From Triglochin maritima (Eukaryota; Streptophyta; Magnoliopsida; Alismatales; Juncaginaceae): a stretch of DNA of 64,000 bases. Position 1 is the first letter of the stretch, and every line of letters starts with the position of its first letter. This document shows, piece by piece, positions 1 to 10,395 of this stretch. The notes under the pieces are model-generated. The model was not told where the DNA came from. It made no database searches and worked only from the letters and a program-made list of their open reading frames with translations. Location of the stretch: positions 27,137,621 through 27,201,620 of the forward strand of contig OY821784.1 in NCBI GenBank assembly GCA_963682175.1, written 5' to 3'. Made by a program: the position numbers and the translations under genes.

Positions 1-464
1 CTGTGGCTGTGTGTATGTTTCTAGCAGAGCAACTTAGGAAAGAGCTGCCTAACGGACAGCGTGGAGCCACCCGAGAGAGGAAAGGGCTGCCTGTCGTTAA
101 TGTGGAGCTACCAGGTGTGCGTCTGACAGATTGATAGATTTCAGAAGCACAGGATGTGGTCGAATCTGAATGGGGGTTTCAAATTGATATGCGTGCATTT
201 TATTTGTGATGCATGTCTCTTGATTGTGCTTATTGACTGAATGTCATATTCTGTATTATTTTCCACATGATTATGATTCTGATTGATTGATGGTTGGTAC
301 TTGCGGGCTGTCGAGCTCACAATTTGTTGATTATATTTTTCAGATTATTATGAGCCTATCAGATGGATTTAAATATCAGAGTGCGCAGCGGTCAGGATCG
401 TGGATCGTATCTTAACGCACCGGGTTCGGACGGGTGAGCAGTTGTCCGGGCTCGGGGCGTTACA
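1..464 (+). repeat. 3' end of an LTR, cut by the window edge
   Basis: The segment ends in GGGGCGTTACA at 454-464. This is the complement of the TGTAACGCCCC start seen in many plant Ty3/gypsy LTRs, so I read it as the right end of an LTR. The left end lies outside the window, so the target duplication cannot be tested. Two imperfect copies of a segment of about 30 bases, starting with GCTGCCT, lie near positions 40-115. No open frame of note. The family is not resolved. Confidence 0.4.
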
Positions 465-2532
465 AGATGACTGTGGGTGTACTCCTCCTCCATCACCACC
501 TGTAAAATATTAAAACGGGAATTTATCTTAAGATAAATACTTTTAGAGCAAACTCATATTTTGGAAAATGACAAAATATCAAAATGTGTTATCAAACATT
601 TCCCACAACAACAAAAAGCACTTCCCCAAGTATTTAATGAAAATTCCAACTGGTGGTTTTGAAAAATAACAAAGGTTTATATTTTTATTACTAACTTGTA
701 TCATGTTACAATAGTTACCCCGTATTATTACGAAGATACCCCAAATGAATTCTAAAATTCTCCTTACTACATATTTCCATTAGCAAAACCAAAACTTACA
801 AATGTAGCCAATTTGTTATCAAGTCTACCCAAAACATATGTACCACAAAACTAAATACCTAAAACAACTGAAATACCCCATTTGTTATCAAGTCTACCCC
901 AATTTACCCTGATCCTGGAAATACCCAAACTGAATCACCATGATTCAATTTCCCCCGACCATCCATAAGTTTACCCCCACGACCACGAACCATTAATAAA
1001 ATCATACTGTAACCCATTTTACCCTGCTCCTGCTTTCAATTTACCCCCGACTATTCATAAGTTTACCTCCACTAACCATTCTTAAAATCCCAACGTGCGT
1101 ACCATAAAAAACATCAAGACCACCCAAAACTACATTATGTACTGAAAAAATAAGTGTAGAAAATTTTACCAAAAAAAATCAACAAGATAAAGCCTAGAGT
1201 TCGTATCATAAAAAATAAACAGAAATGTAAAAAAAATTAAAGGAGAAATAGAGGACGACTTAGGAGGTGAAAAACTAACTGTAGGCCTACATTTGAGGAG
1301 GACGGGTAGAGAAAGGTACTTGATGATATTCGGATGACGACACCAAGCCAGCTAAAACCATAACACCCGTTAGAACAAAGATTCGACTGGGAAATGCTTG
1401 AAGATTCAACTGGAATGTGACAAAAGCTTGAGGTGGAGAAAACTAACAGGATGAAGATGAAGGTGAGAAGAAGATTTTAGCTTTTCTTGGGAAAGCACCC
1501 CTATTAACCAGTTAAAGCAAGACTTCATATTGCTATTAATAATTGATACCAACAAAACTCATCCCAACACTCCAATCCGTACAAAGTCTGAAAAATTCTG
1601 CCATATCTCGAGAAAATCAAAACCAACTCAGAATTCAAATGTTAAAATCAAAATACTACACCCACGAAAACTAGGAAACCCATTGAGTGACGTGGCTGAC
1701 ACGTTGAATAGCACGTGGGAAAACGGATAAATATGTGCTTATCCGTCCCAGGGTTCCAATTGGAACCCTCCTAAACCAATCTTTGGTGGTCAATTTGGAA
1801 AGCTCATTGTACTCGTGTTTAGATTGGAGTTGATTACTCCTAGGATAGTAGTTCAGCAAGCATGGAGTCAGAACAGATCAACCCAAACCCTTTAGTTCAT
1901 TGCTTGATTAATAATTAATGTCTAACGTGTCTTTCCGAAAAAACTATGGAAGCAGAGACCCCTAAGGGAACAACAATTAAAAAAAGGAAAATGATTTATG
2001 AACGCAGCGCGTCACGGACGCGCTCTACGTGGACATCCATGTCAGCCCTTACGTGGCCAAAGCATAAATGTTTTTTTTGTTTTTTCTTCCTGATGTCCAC
2101 TCAAATCACATTAAATGCATTTCAACTCAGCACGTTCTCTCTCTCCACCCAAATACAAATATGATGACTTTCTTTCTTCTTCATTCTTTCTCTCCAGAAT
2201 AAATCACCATTTCGAGCAAAATATTAGGTCGAAGAAGCGTCTGATGCTGACTCCCAGGATTCTTCACAACGTAAGCAGCGTGAATGGGACGGTGCGAAGA
2301 CTTCCCGATGTTCTACATAAACAGGAAATCTGAGATGCTATTTTTTTCCTAAACGTAATTCTTGTGGGGTAAAATATACAGCGGGAGGTTTGTTGAGTTT
2401 GTGCGGGGGTGGCAGGGGGCGGCAGCCCCTGCGGGGGACGTGAGCGTTTGTGCGAAGCGTTTTTTTGTTTTGACATCATATTATTGCATTCCATATATTG
2501 ATTCGTTTATTCCGACAATAATGAAGTCATAT
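465..2532. other. AT-rich intergenic DNA with short direct repeats
   Basis: No gene or transposon end is supported here. A 20-base sequence starting ATTTGTTATCAAG occurs exactly at 811-830 and again at 880-899. A second pair around CATAAGTTTACC lies near 964 and 1056, so this part was locally duplicated. A GC-rich hairpin with arms GCAGGGG and CCCCTGC sits at 2412-2432, just before the minisatellite. The small open frames look random. Confidence 0.5.
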
Positions 2533-3831
2533 ATTATTCCGGACTGCAAATACACTTATTCCGGACTGCAAATACACTTATTCCGATTTCGGACAGCAAA
2601 TACACTTATTCCGGACAGCAAATACACTTATTCCGGACAAACTTTATGTTCCGTTTCTGGACACACTTTATTCTTAAACCGGACAACAAATACACTTATT
2701 CCGGACAACAAATACACTTATTCCGGACAAACTTTCTGTTCCGTTTATGGACACACTTTCTTATTATTCTGGACATCTACACTTATTCCGAACTGCAAAT
2801 ACACTTATTCCGGACATCAAATACACTTATTCCGGACTGCAAATACACTTATTCCGGATATCAAATACACTTATTCCGGACAACAAATCAACTTATTCCG
2901 GACAAACTTTATGTTCCGTTTCTGGACACACTTTATTCTTAAACCGGACAACAAATACACTTATTCCGGACAGCAAATACACTTATTCCGGACAACAAAT
3001 ACACTTATTCCGGACAAACTTTCTGTTCCGTTTCTGGACACACTTTCTTCTTATTCTGGACAACTACACTTATTCCGGACTGCAAATACACTTATTCCGG
3101 ACAGCAAATACACTTATTCCGGACAGCAAATCCACTTATTCCGGACAAACTTTATGTTCCGTTTCTGGACACACTTTATTCTTAAACCGAACAACAAATA
3201 CACTTATTCCGGACAACAAATACACTTATTCCGGACAGCAAATACACTTATTCCGGACAAACTTTATGTTCCGTTTCTGGACACACTTTCTTCTTATTCT
3301 GGACAACTACACTTATTCCGGACTGCAAATACACTTATTCCGGACAGCAAATACACTTATTCCGGACAACAAATCAACTTATTCCGGACAAACTTTATGT
3401 TCCATTTCTGGACACACTTTATTCTTAAACCGGACAACAAATACACTTATTCCGGACAACAAATACACTTATTCCGTACAACAATATACACTTATTCCGG
3501 ACATACACATAACGTAAACAAGACAAACACATAATGTAAACTGCACACACACATAAAGTAAGATAGAGAAATTAAGTTGATCCAACGTAAAACTTAAAAA
3601 CAAATATTTTATTATGATAAGTGTGGCTCTGCACGAATAATGAGACTGCACGATGTCCTAGGGTCTGCACACTGTCTTATCTGTGTATTGGGAAATGAAT
3701 CGTTCAACTTAAAGAACCGGTGTTTTTTAAAAAGACCAAAACGCGCGAAGAGAAATTTCGCTGACTGGACGCTGACTCAAAGAAAAATATCTGAACTGTA
3801 CAGATACACGTAAGGCGCGTCCGTGACGCGC
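2007..3831. repeat. 17-bp exact inverted repeat bracketing the minisatellite
   Basis: GCGCGTCACGGACGCGC at 2007-2023 occurs as its exact reverse complement at 3815-3831. A TACGTG word follows shortly after on the inner side of the left copy, and its complement precedes the right copy. Each copy can also fold on itself (GCGCGT/ACGCGC). The pair brackets about 1.8 kb that includes the whole minisatellite. This could mark the ends of a transposon, but no flanking target duplication was found. Confidence 0.4.
2533..3508. repeat. 22-bp minisatellite with higher-order structure
   Basis: Roughly forty tandem monomers of 22 bases are built on ACTTATTCCGGACA followed by a variable ACAAAT or GCAAAT. 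Two kinds of diverged monomer block recur: one containing TTTATGTTCCGTTTCTGG, the other ending in TTCTTATTCTGG. Each kind returns about every 240-245 bases between 2900 and 3430, close to 11 monomers, so the array has a higher-order repeat. Because 22 leaves remainder 1 on division by 3, all three plus-strand frames read the same 22-residue cycle without stops. This explains the long open frame from 2362 to 3534, which is not taken as a gene. Confidence 0.9.
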
Positions 3832-4127
3832 GCGTCCGTCTATCACGGTTCTTAAAAAAAACCCAGATAGCCAGACAATCGTGCACTCCAAACAAAAACC
3901 CATAAGAAAACCAAAAACACACACAAAAGACAGAAACAGATACAAAACCAAGCTTATTATTATTCATAAAGGTAACATCAAGTTCAACAGCAAACCAATA
4001 TATATCCTCAGAAGGACTCATAATCCAAAGAGCATAAGGGCCTTATATATGTAATATGTCTAAACGGCTCTTACAAACTTAAATCACATATATCACATAC
4101 GCCAAGGCTCAACTCAGCTTCCAACAC
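3511..4127 (-). other. eIF1 3' UTR and downstream spacer
   Basis: This is the sequence downstream (minus sense) of the eIF1 stop codon. The first 200-300 bases are T-rich in the transcript sense with several AATAAT-like words near 3957-3968, as expected of a plant 3' UTR. No definite poly(A) site can be assigned. Open frames here (for example 3704-4021 minus) have low-complexity F/V/C-rich translations and are read as UTR. The right copy of the 17-bp inverted repeat lies within it. Confidence 0.5.
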
Positions 4128-4568
4128 TTAGAAACCATGCAACTTAATCTGCTCCTTCTTCACAATCCCAGCCTGCACTAGGAAGGAAGAAACATTCTTT
4201 CTCTGGTCACCTTGAAGCTGGATCACCTGTCCAAGTTCTGGGTCTTGGACTACTGTACCATTACAGCAGAACTCCTTCTTCAGGTCTTTCAGGATCTTGG
4301 TGTAGCTGAACTCCTTTTTGAGACCCTGCACTGTCGTCAAGCTCTTACGCCCGTTGCGCTGCTGTATGCGCACATGCACATACTCCTTGGTGCCAGCACC
4401 AGAGTCGTCAGCATTTGCGTCAGCGAAGGGATCTGAGAAGAAAATTCGGCACTCACACGATCAACTTCAACACTCAATTTTCTATATAAAACTTGATAAC
4501 AATGATACACCATGAGAGAATGCAATCTTACCAAAGGCAGAGGGGATTTGGACTTCAAGATCAGACAT
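4128..4568 (-). CDS. SUI1: Translation initiation factor eIF1 (SUI1), two coding exons
   Basis: This is the small factor that binds the 40S subunit near the P site and helps the scanning pre-initiation complex choose the correct AUG in the cytosol. The coding exons are 4532-4568 (start ATG at 4566-4568; MSDLEVQIPSAF plus one base) and 4128-4432 (stop TAA at 4128-4130). They are separated by a 99-base GT-AG intron at 4433-4531 that splits the Asp codon. The joined product is 113 residues, the usual plant length. The SUI1 core is visible: RIQQRNGRKSLTTVQGLKK, then KEFCCNGTVVQDPELG, GQVIQLQGDQRKNV and a KLHGF C-terminus. No stop, shift or missing core residue was seen, so the gene looks functional. 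It is the only host gene recognised in the window. Its 5' leader contains a second, non-coding intron. Confidence 0.96.
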
Positions 4569-5703
4569 GAAATGGTAGCTTCTTGATGGAATACTGTAAA
4601 TGCATAGATCATTGCATGTTATAGTCAGCTTCTAAATGACAGACAATAAACCCAAATAGGAACCAACAATCACACAATGAATCCAAACAAGATCCGACAA
4701 CCACGAACAAACAAACAATTGAACACCAAATTCTAATCACAGACAATAAACCCAATCAAGAACCAACCACCAACAATCAAACAATTACAGTTAGCTTCTA
4801 AAAACAGTCAACGAATCCAAACACGAACAACCAAACAATTGAACAACAAATTATGTTGCATCCCAGTGGCAACATAATTATTAACTGAATATATGTGATA
4901 ACTGATAAGAGCCAAGTTAGTCACATACACTAATCTGCTTTGCCGACACGAGTACTCCCATATTAATTACGTAAACTATTTGTCTCTACACAATCAGTAC
5001 CGGATTAATAAGAAATCAAACTTCCAGTCTTACTGTAACTTAGATTCAAAACATGCGACTTAAAATCCTCATACGGTGACAATATTCATAACTAAATTAG
5101 ATAACACACGAGCGCAAATACCACGAATCAAATAACACAATCAAATACCACAAAAAACAATCACAGAACCTAACTTATAATCGAGGATCAGATCACCAAA
5201 AAACATTAAAAAGAAAATGATCTATCGTGTTTAACCGGGCGAAAGAATCAAATCAGGATAAAACCTAACAGACACTCATTCAAAATAAGGAAGGAAAAAA
5301 AGATCCTATCAACGACCAAATCACTAGAAGAATGATCGGACAAGAAAAACGAAACCTAATTAAAGATCGAAACCTAAGATACAGATCGAAAGAACCACAT
5401 AAACGAGCAAAATCACAATCGAAGAACGAAACCCCAAATCGAATAGTATTTTACTTCTATCTATATTATTTCTGTAAATCCACCACTTTCCGCTGCGTCC
5501 CCAACATTGATAACCCGAACAAACCCCCACAACGGCAAAAACGAAAAATCCGAAAAACACGACAAACGATCGAAGAGAAAAAACTAATAACTAAAAACTA
5601 AAATAAAATCGCTTACCACAAACGCGACTTCGAAGCGCTGGCTTTCAGGAATCCAAATCACAACCGAATCCGAACAACAAAAGCCGAAGACTTCCTACCG
5701 ATG
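4569..5703 (-). other. eIF1 5' UTR with a 1.0-kb intron
   Basis: The leader reads from a start site near 5700 to a donor at 5616 (TGTG|GTAAGC in minus sense). An acceptor at 4594 (TTTACAG) is followed by 25 untranslated bases and the ATG. The intron is therefore about 4594-5616, 1023 bases. It is AT-rich and contains no convincing gene; the open frame at 5332-5601 (plus) lies inside it. Introns in the 5' UTR are common in plant housekeeping genes and often raise expression. The splice sites were chosen by motif, not by transcript evidence. Confidence 0.75.
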
Positions 5704-5730
5704 GTTTCGAGAGAAAGAGCGATAAACACA

Positions 5731-5737
5731 TTTTATA
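5731..5737 (-). promoter_or_regulatory. eIF1 TATA box
   Basis: TATAAAA in minus sense, about 30 bases upstream of the inferred transcript start and just upstream of the leader exon. Only about 255 bases separate it from the GC-rich repeat starting at 5992, so the intact upstream promoter is short. Confidence 0.7.
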
Positions 5738-5991
5738 GCCCCACGACCGCGTCTTAACCCAACCATGGTTAGTGATCTAACCCTCGAAATCACCGTTGGA
5801 CTGAAGATGGACGGTTGGGATCGCGTTACGTGAGGATCACGGGTCTTCGAGATTAACCGCGGTTGGCGGTCCGGAAGTTTTCCTTTTGAGGATCGGACGG
5901 CTTGGATTGGGTGTGTGTGCCAGAGCGGTGAATGGGTCGGTCCAGATGTGGAATTCAACTCCGATTTTGATTTAGTTTTGGGTATTTTGGG

Positions 5992-6666
5992 TAGGGTCGT
6001 AAATTGGGCGGGTAAAACCCACCCCGACCAACCAATCCGACTAATAAATGGGGACGGGTAGTGGTTGTATTTTCTACCCGTCCTGTTTACCCGATTACCC
6101 GCCTAAGAATTTAATAAATTAAATAACAGGAATTCTCAAGTGAGCCCAGGGCTTAATCAAACTAAATTAAGCCCCCACAATATTCACCACTCATTTCAAA
6201 ATGTAAGGTAGATTAAGAAAAAAATGGTTATGCTAATGAATGGTGAGATTAACCGTAAATAAGATCCAATGGTGAGATTGTAGGGGGCTTAAACTAAATT
6301 TGATGAGCCCTGGGCTCACTAGAGCTTGACCCAATTAAATAATAAATATTATATATATACACTTATGTACCATATACATATTCTCTTATCCATAATTTAC
6401 TAATAGTGTTATAGAGTTGAATTTATTATAATTTTATTGTGTTCATCACATTGGTAATGTTTTTTAGGTGCTAATGTGTTCTGTTTTTAATTAACAGTGT
6501 TATGCAGAAAGAAAAATAAAAATAAAAAATTCATTTATCCATCTACCCACCCCGCATAACCCGTTTACCCGACCCGCCCCACCGCGTAACCTGTTTACCC
6601 GATCTTAGGCAGGTCTGGTAGCGGTGGGTTCGAAACCCTCCCCGACCCGACCCGTTTATAGGCCTA
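5992..6666. mobile_element. GC-rich hAT-like non-autonomous element, degraded
   Basis: The left end TAGGGTCGTAAATTGGGC and the right end CCCGTTTATAGGCCTA form an imperfect inverted pair. Both sides are full of CCCGACC, ACCCGTTTACCCG and related words, as in plant hAT MITEs. A second MITE (6135-6324) sits inside. No clear 8-bp target duplication was found, so the ends are approximate. The part after the inner element is AT-rich and may be host sequence or internal sequence. Confidence 0.5.
6135..6324. mobile_element. MITE with inverted repeats of about 45 bp
   Basis: The left arm AGTGAGCCCAGGGCT at 6139 onward, through AAGCCCCC and ACAAT near 6180, is matched in reverse by ATTGTAGGGGGCTTAA and GAGCCCTGGGCTCACT near 6277-6320. 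The arms are about 45 bases with a few mismatches and short indels around an AT-rich centre of about 95 bases. No coding capacity. No exact target duplication was seen, so the superfamily is not assigned. Confidence 0.75.
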
Positions 6667-7840
6667 CCCGTTGTTATGATTGTTGTTGCTTTGGGTGAAT
6701 TGCAACTTTTGTGCTCTTGAATACCTATAAAAGGCGTTCAATTATATTTTAATAGATTTTGTAAGTTATTAACTAATATTGTTTTCATTCTTTTGTTTAA
6801 GTTTCTTTTAAAATGTATGAAATTAGTTTGTGCTATATTTCCAATACATTCTTACATATAAAGGAATGTTATAAATAATATATATATTTACTTTAAATAA
6901 AAAACGTATTGAAGAAAATTATTTAATCAAATATTTAATTAATTTTGAAAACATAATCTAAAGTAAAAATCCTCCATAAATTAACTGAATTGTTATTCAT
7001 CGCCGGAAAACTACTTAAATCACCTGTGCGAATTACCATTTTGTCATTCTCTCGTTTCTACTCATATATGTCGACATTTAACTCTCCTACCACCACTCTC
7101 TCTTCATCTTCCTCTCATAATCATAAAAAACAATGTTTCAGAGGTCAGGAAATTAGCCAACAGACACCCCAGTGTACTCGAATCTTGTAAAATGTCCAAC
7201 TTCTTTTTAATAAAAAAAATAAAAAAGTAGGGGGCAGACGTCTGGCTAAGACGTCACCCCATGGGGGAGGCGTCTCGCTTAGATGCCTTTTTTAATATAT
7301 TTCTTTAAATTACATGGTGTGTTATCTCAAATTATTTCACGTTTGTTCCAAGTTTTTTGGTATTAATTGATAATTATACGGGTTGGATTACAATGAGTTT
7401 TTTGCAAGTGACGAAGATTCAAAAATTTCCATATCCAACAATTTCAAAATCCAAAAAAAATCGATGGTAAAACTTCCCGACATACAAATACCATCTCGAC
7501 AGGTCGTTCAAATGTTTGGCTAAGATGCGATATATATATTGTTAACAAAGATAGTATTTGCATTTATCGTATTAAAAGGAAAAATATACATGCATATGGT
7601 AATATGTTGATATGCATAATTTCTATCTAAAAGACTTGTATCAAACTACATTGAAATTAATTGATCTTGATATGATTTAATGTATGGTTCTTATATTTGA
7701 TTATATTTTGTCATTGGAAGAACTTTTTCATTTATTTTGTAATAGTTGTATAAATAATTTATCTGCAATAAATATTTTATTTCGCTAGAAATAAATAGTA
7801 TGAATATTCTTCGGTCTCATATTTGATTTAAGACCAGGAA
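6667..7840. other. AT-rich spacer, no gene seen
   Basis: Mostly AT-rich DNA without a supported gene. One GC-rich island at 7231-7290 contains AGACGTCT, AAGACGTC and GGCGTCTCGC, three imperfect versions of one word, with a related TTTGGCTAAGATGCG near 7516. The right part may be decayed copia gag, but I could not recognise it. Confidence 0.4.
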
Positions 7841-8603
7841 AGATGATTTATGCATCATGTATAGTGTTGACATGCACACTATATTAAGAGATAAATATTT
7901 CTCTAATTTAATAATAAGAAAAACCAAAACCACTACTGTACAAGGTCGTACGAATTTAGTAGAAAACTCCAGAAGAGTCATATCTACTGTTACATGTGGA
8001 ATTATCTTGGCTTTAAATGATGCATTTTATATTTAATGTCTCAAGAAACTCATTAAGTTTAAATCGCACGAATGACTTGTATTGAGACTACAATTGAAGT
8101 AAAGACGAATATTTTTATATAACTACAATCATGTCAGGTAGGAAAAATACTATTGAAAAAATTACATGACTTTTGAACGATGTGTCATTGAACACGTTAC
8201 AAAACATCAATTTATAAAATATCTTTGAAAATGAATGGATTATTACGAGGTCTTAAAATTTATACATGATACATTAATTGCATACATGTTGATATTATTC
8301 TTTCTTTCTTTTTAATTTTATATACATCATGTCATGAATGTTCCCCTATTTTACTTGTACGATATTGAATGAAATGTTTCCCATCTGCGATTAATAGATT
8401 ACCACCTCCATAATTTAGTGGCCTCAAATTAAATTGGACATTTCAGCATGATTCATATTCCTGATAATAAAATACTTGAAGCCCCTGAAGAGCGATGCAT
8501 TTTATTGTCTAGTCCAACATTTATATATATAGATGCATTCTTTTTTGGCATTAGGGGGAGAAAGAGATAAGCTTAAAGAATGCCAAGAAAATGTACTATA
8601 TTG
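7841..8603 (+). pseudogene. Decayed Ty1/copia pol (protease to integrase tail)
   Basis: From about 7843 to 8036 a plus-strand frame reads DDLCIMYSVDMHTILRDKYF and continues to ALNDAFY. This matches the copia protease and the segment after it; the catalytic D-S/T-G is replaced by Y-S-V. Further on, stops and shifts are frequent. At about 8552-8603 another frame reads ALGGERDKLKECQE, a typical segment from the region between copia integrase and reverse transcriptase. The reading stops where family A LTR sequence begins at 8603, so the remaining pol and the first part of the LTR are deleted. Lineage not resolved. Confidence 0.6.
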
Positions 8604-8883
8604 AATCAATAAAATCAATGTCACAAAAATTGACATAATTAGAATCATGGATAAATTCATATGAGGTGTATATATTATGGGGTGTAATAATGTAATATTA
8701 CATAGGATAATATATTACATAATATATGAATTTCCTAAAAACCCCACAAGATCAATTTTTTGGATATAAATCCAAAATTTGACAAAGGCAAAATCGGGGT
8801 CAAAACGGTCCACCGTTTTGTATTCGGTCGATCGAGGTTTCTTAGGAACAGTCAACCGAATGAAGATTTGATAACGCGATTGG

Positions 8884-10395
8884 TGTAGGATCATGTGGGT
8901 TATGGGTCCACAATACTAATCACTTTTATCCCTAATTACCTACTTGTTTGATTTATCAATGATATGCAGCGGAATTAAAACAAAACAAGCAAGTAGGGAA
9001 GGAATTTGCAAACCACAATGGAACACGGGGGTTTTTACAGAGGTTCGGTCACCGCCTACGTCCTCTCTTGCAAGCTCCGCTCTACACTTCGAGCTTCGCT
9101 CGCGTCTTCACTATCCACTCCCCGTTCCGGGCCGGGAGAGAACGCCTTTTACAAAACAAGCTCCGCGAACACCCTCGCGAGCTTGACTTTCTTCTCTCAC
9201 AATCCGAGAGGAATGCTTCGGGCTTTCACCGAAACCTTTACTTCACTTTGACAGCAACAAACTTGAGTGGAATACACTCTCTAACCTTGAGCACACTTGA
9301 ATGAGATTGGATTTGTGATTAAAGTGTGGACGGTTTGAGGCTTTGAGTGTGTTGGGTTTCTCTCTAATGTATTGGACAAGTAGTGGTAGGAGAGTTGTGT
9401 TAAAGTTTGTTTTACAACTCTTTATATAGGCATTAGAGAGAATAGAGCCGTTGGGATTGATTGGGTGTGAGTTGATGTGTGATACACAAAAAAGAAATCT
9501 GCAGGACCCAAATCTGAGTAAATTCGGTCGACCGAATCGGGACGAATGGTCGACCGTTTGGCAGTTTTGAACTAAGTTCGGTCGACCGGTTAGGTAACGG
9601 TCGACCGCGCAACGCTACGACTTAGGTACACTTAAGTGATCGGTCGAACTCCACAAAGGAATCGGTCGACCGATTTGTACCAGACACTTTGGGGTAGACA
9701 AACAATAATCGATTCGGTCGACCGAGCTAAGGTATAGCGGTCGACCGATTTACTCCAGTAGGTTTGGGTTTGTCAAGAGATAGTCATTCGGTCGACCGAT
9801 CAAGGTCCTCGGTCGACCGATACATGAAATGTATTTGTGGTATAATTTGTTTAATACGAATACGACCGTTGGGTATATACGACAAAACTAACGGTCGGAA
9901 AAATAAGTTTCACACGGTTGACCGAAAGTCAAAACACGGTCGACCGAAACTAGGCAGTGAAAACACAAACATGACAATTGATCACTCGGTCAACCGAACG
10001 GCATGTTACGGTCGACCGAATGTGGGCAGATAGTTAGGGTTCAGGTTTAGTTTTTTCGGTCTAAGTTTGGGTGATCTATTGAAGTCCAAATTATGTGAAA
10101 TTTCGTGTGTGACTCCTATAAGGAACCTAGTGTGTGTTTAAGTTGATTTTAACTCAAGTATGCTCAATTTACACAAGTTCCTAAGACTCAAAGAAAATAC
10201 AAAATACATGTCTTCAAAAGAGCTTGATAACATGTCATGACTTGATTTTTCCTTCTTCCTTGAGTCTTGATCACCTGTAGAGGTTAGCACAAAGCAATAT
10301 ATATGCAATGCAATATGTGTGCTACTCTACATGATCATAATTAAGATTAGGTTAATTAAATCATCAAAACAAAGATTAAGGCCAAAAAGCCAACA
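8884..10395 (-). repeat. Solo LTR, copia family B (duplication ATTGG)
   Basis: The 1512-base LTR runs from TGTAGGATC to GCCAACA on the plus strand. It is flanked by a perfect ATTGG duplication at 8879-8883 and 10396-10400. It is in the same plus-strand orientation as the LTRs of the complete element at 36861-42209, whose genes read on the minus strand. No internal sequence remains, as expected after recombination between two LTRs. Confidence 0.95.
9520..10022. promoter_or_regulatory. CGGTCGACCG palindrome array in family B LTR
   Basis: About ten exact copies of CGGTCGACCG and several one- or two-base variants (CGGTCAACCG, CGGTTGACCG) lie within 500 bases, spaced roughly 20-60 bases apart. 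In the sense of the element the array lies upstream of the LTR TATA box (plus-strand CTTTATATAGG near 9419), so it sits in U3. The dyad half-site is ACCG. A binding site for a dimeric factor is inference. Confidence 0.7.

Noticed and set aside
2362..3534. 390-codon plus-strand frame with a 22-residue repeat peptide
   Set aside because: It is produced by the 22-bp minisatellite, which is open in all three frames. No domain, and no reason to prefer one frame.
3704..4021. 105-codon minus-strand frame after eIF1
   Set aside because: It lies in the 3' UTR, and its F/V/C-rich translation comes from T-rich sequence.
5332..5601. 89-codon plus-strand frame
   Set aside because: It lies within the 5' UTR intron of eIF1 on the opposite strand, with low-complexity composition and no similarity recognised.
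5695..5958. 87-codon minus-strand frame upstream of eIF1
   Set aside because: It covers the eIF1 promoter and leader start and shows no domain.
6620..6660. GGGTTCGAAACCCT, resembling a tRNA T-arm
   Set aside because: No matching A box, acceptor or anticodon arm nearby. It lies in a GC-rich transposon.
8884..10022. Regularly spaced palindromes resembling a CRISPR array
   Set aside because: Spacing is irregular, the repeat is only 10 bases, it lies inside a plant LTR with TATA box and target duplication, and no cas genes are present.
9764..10033. Frames with repeated DRS, GRP and RSTE-type peptides inside LTRs (also 18715-18933, 60935-61207, 62354-62602)
   Set aside because: The peptides are translations of the CGGTCGACCG array. 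They occur only in LTRs and in shifting frames.
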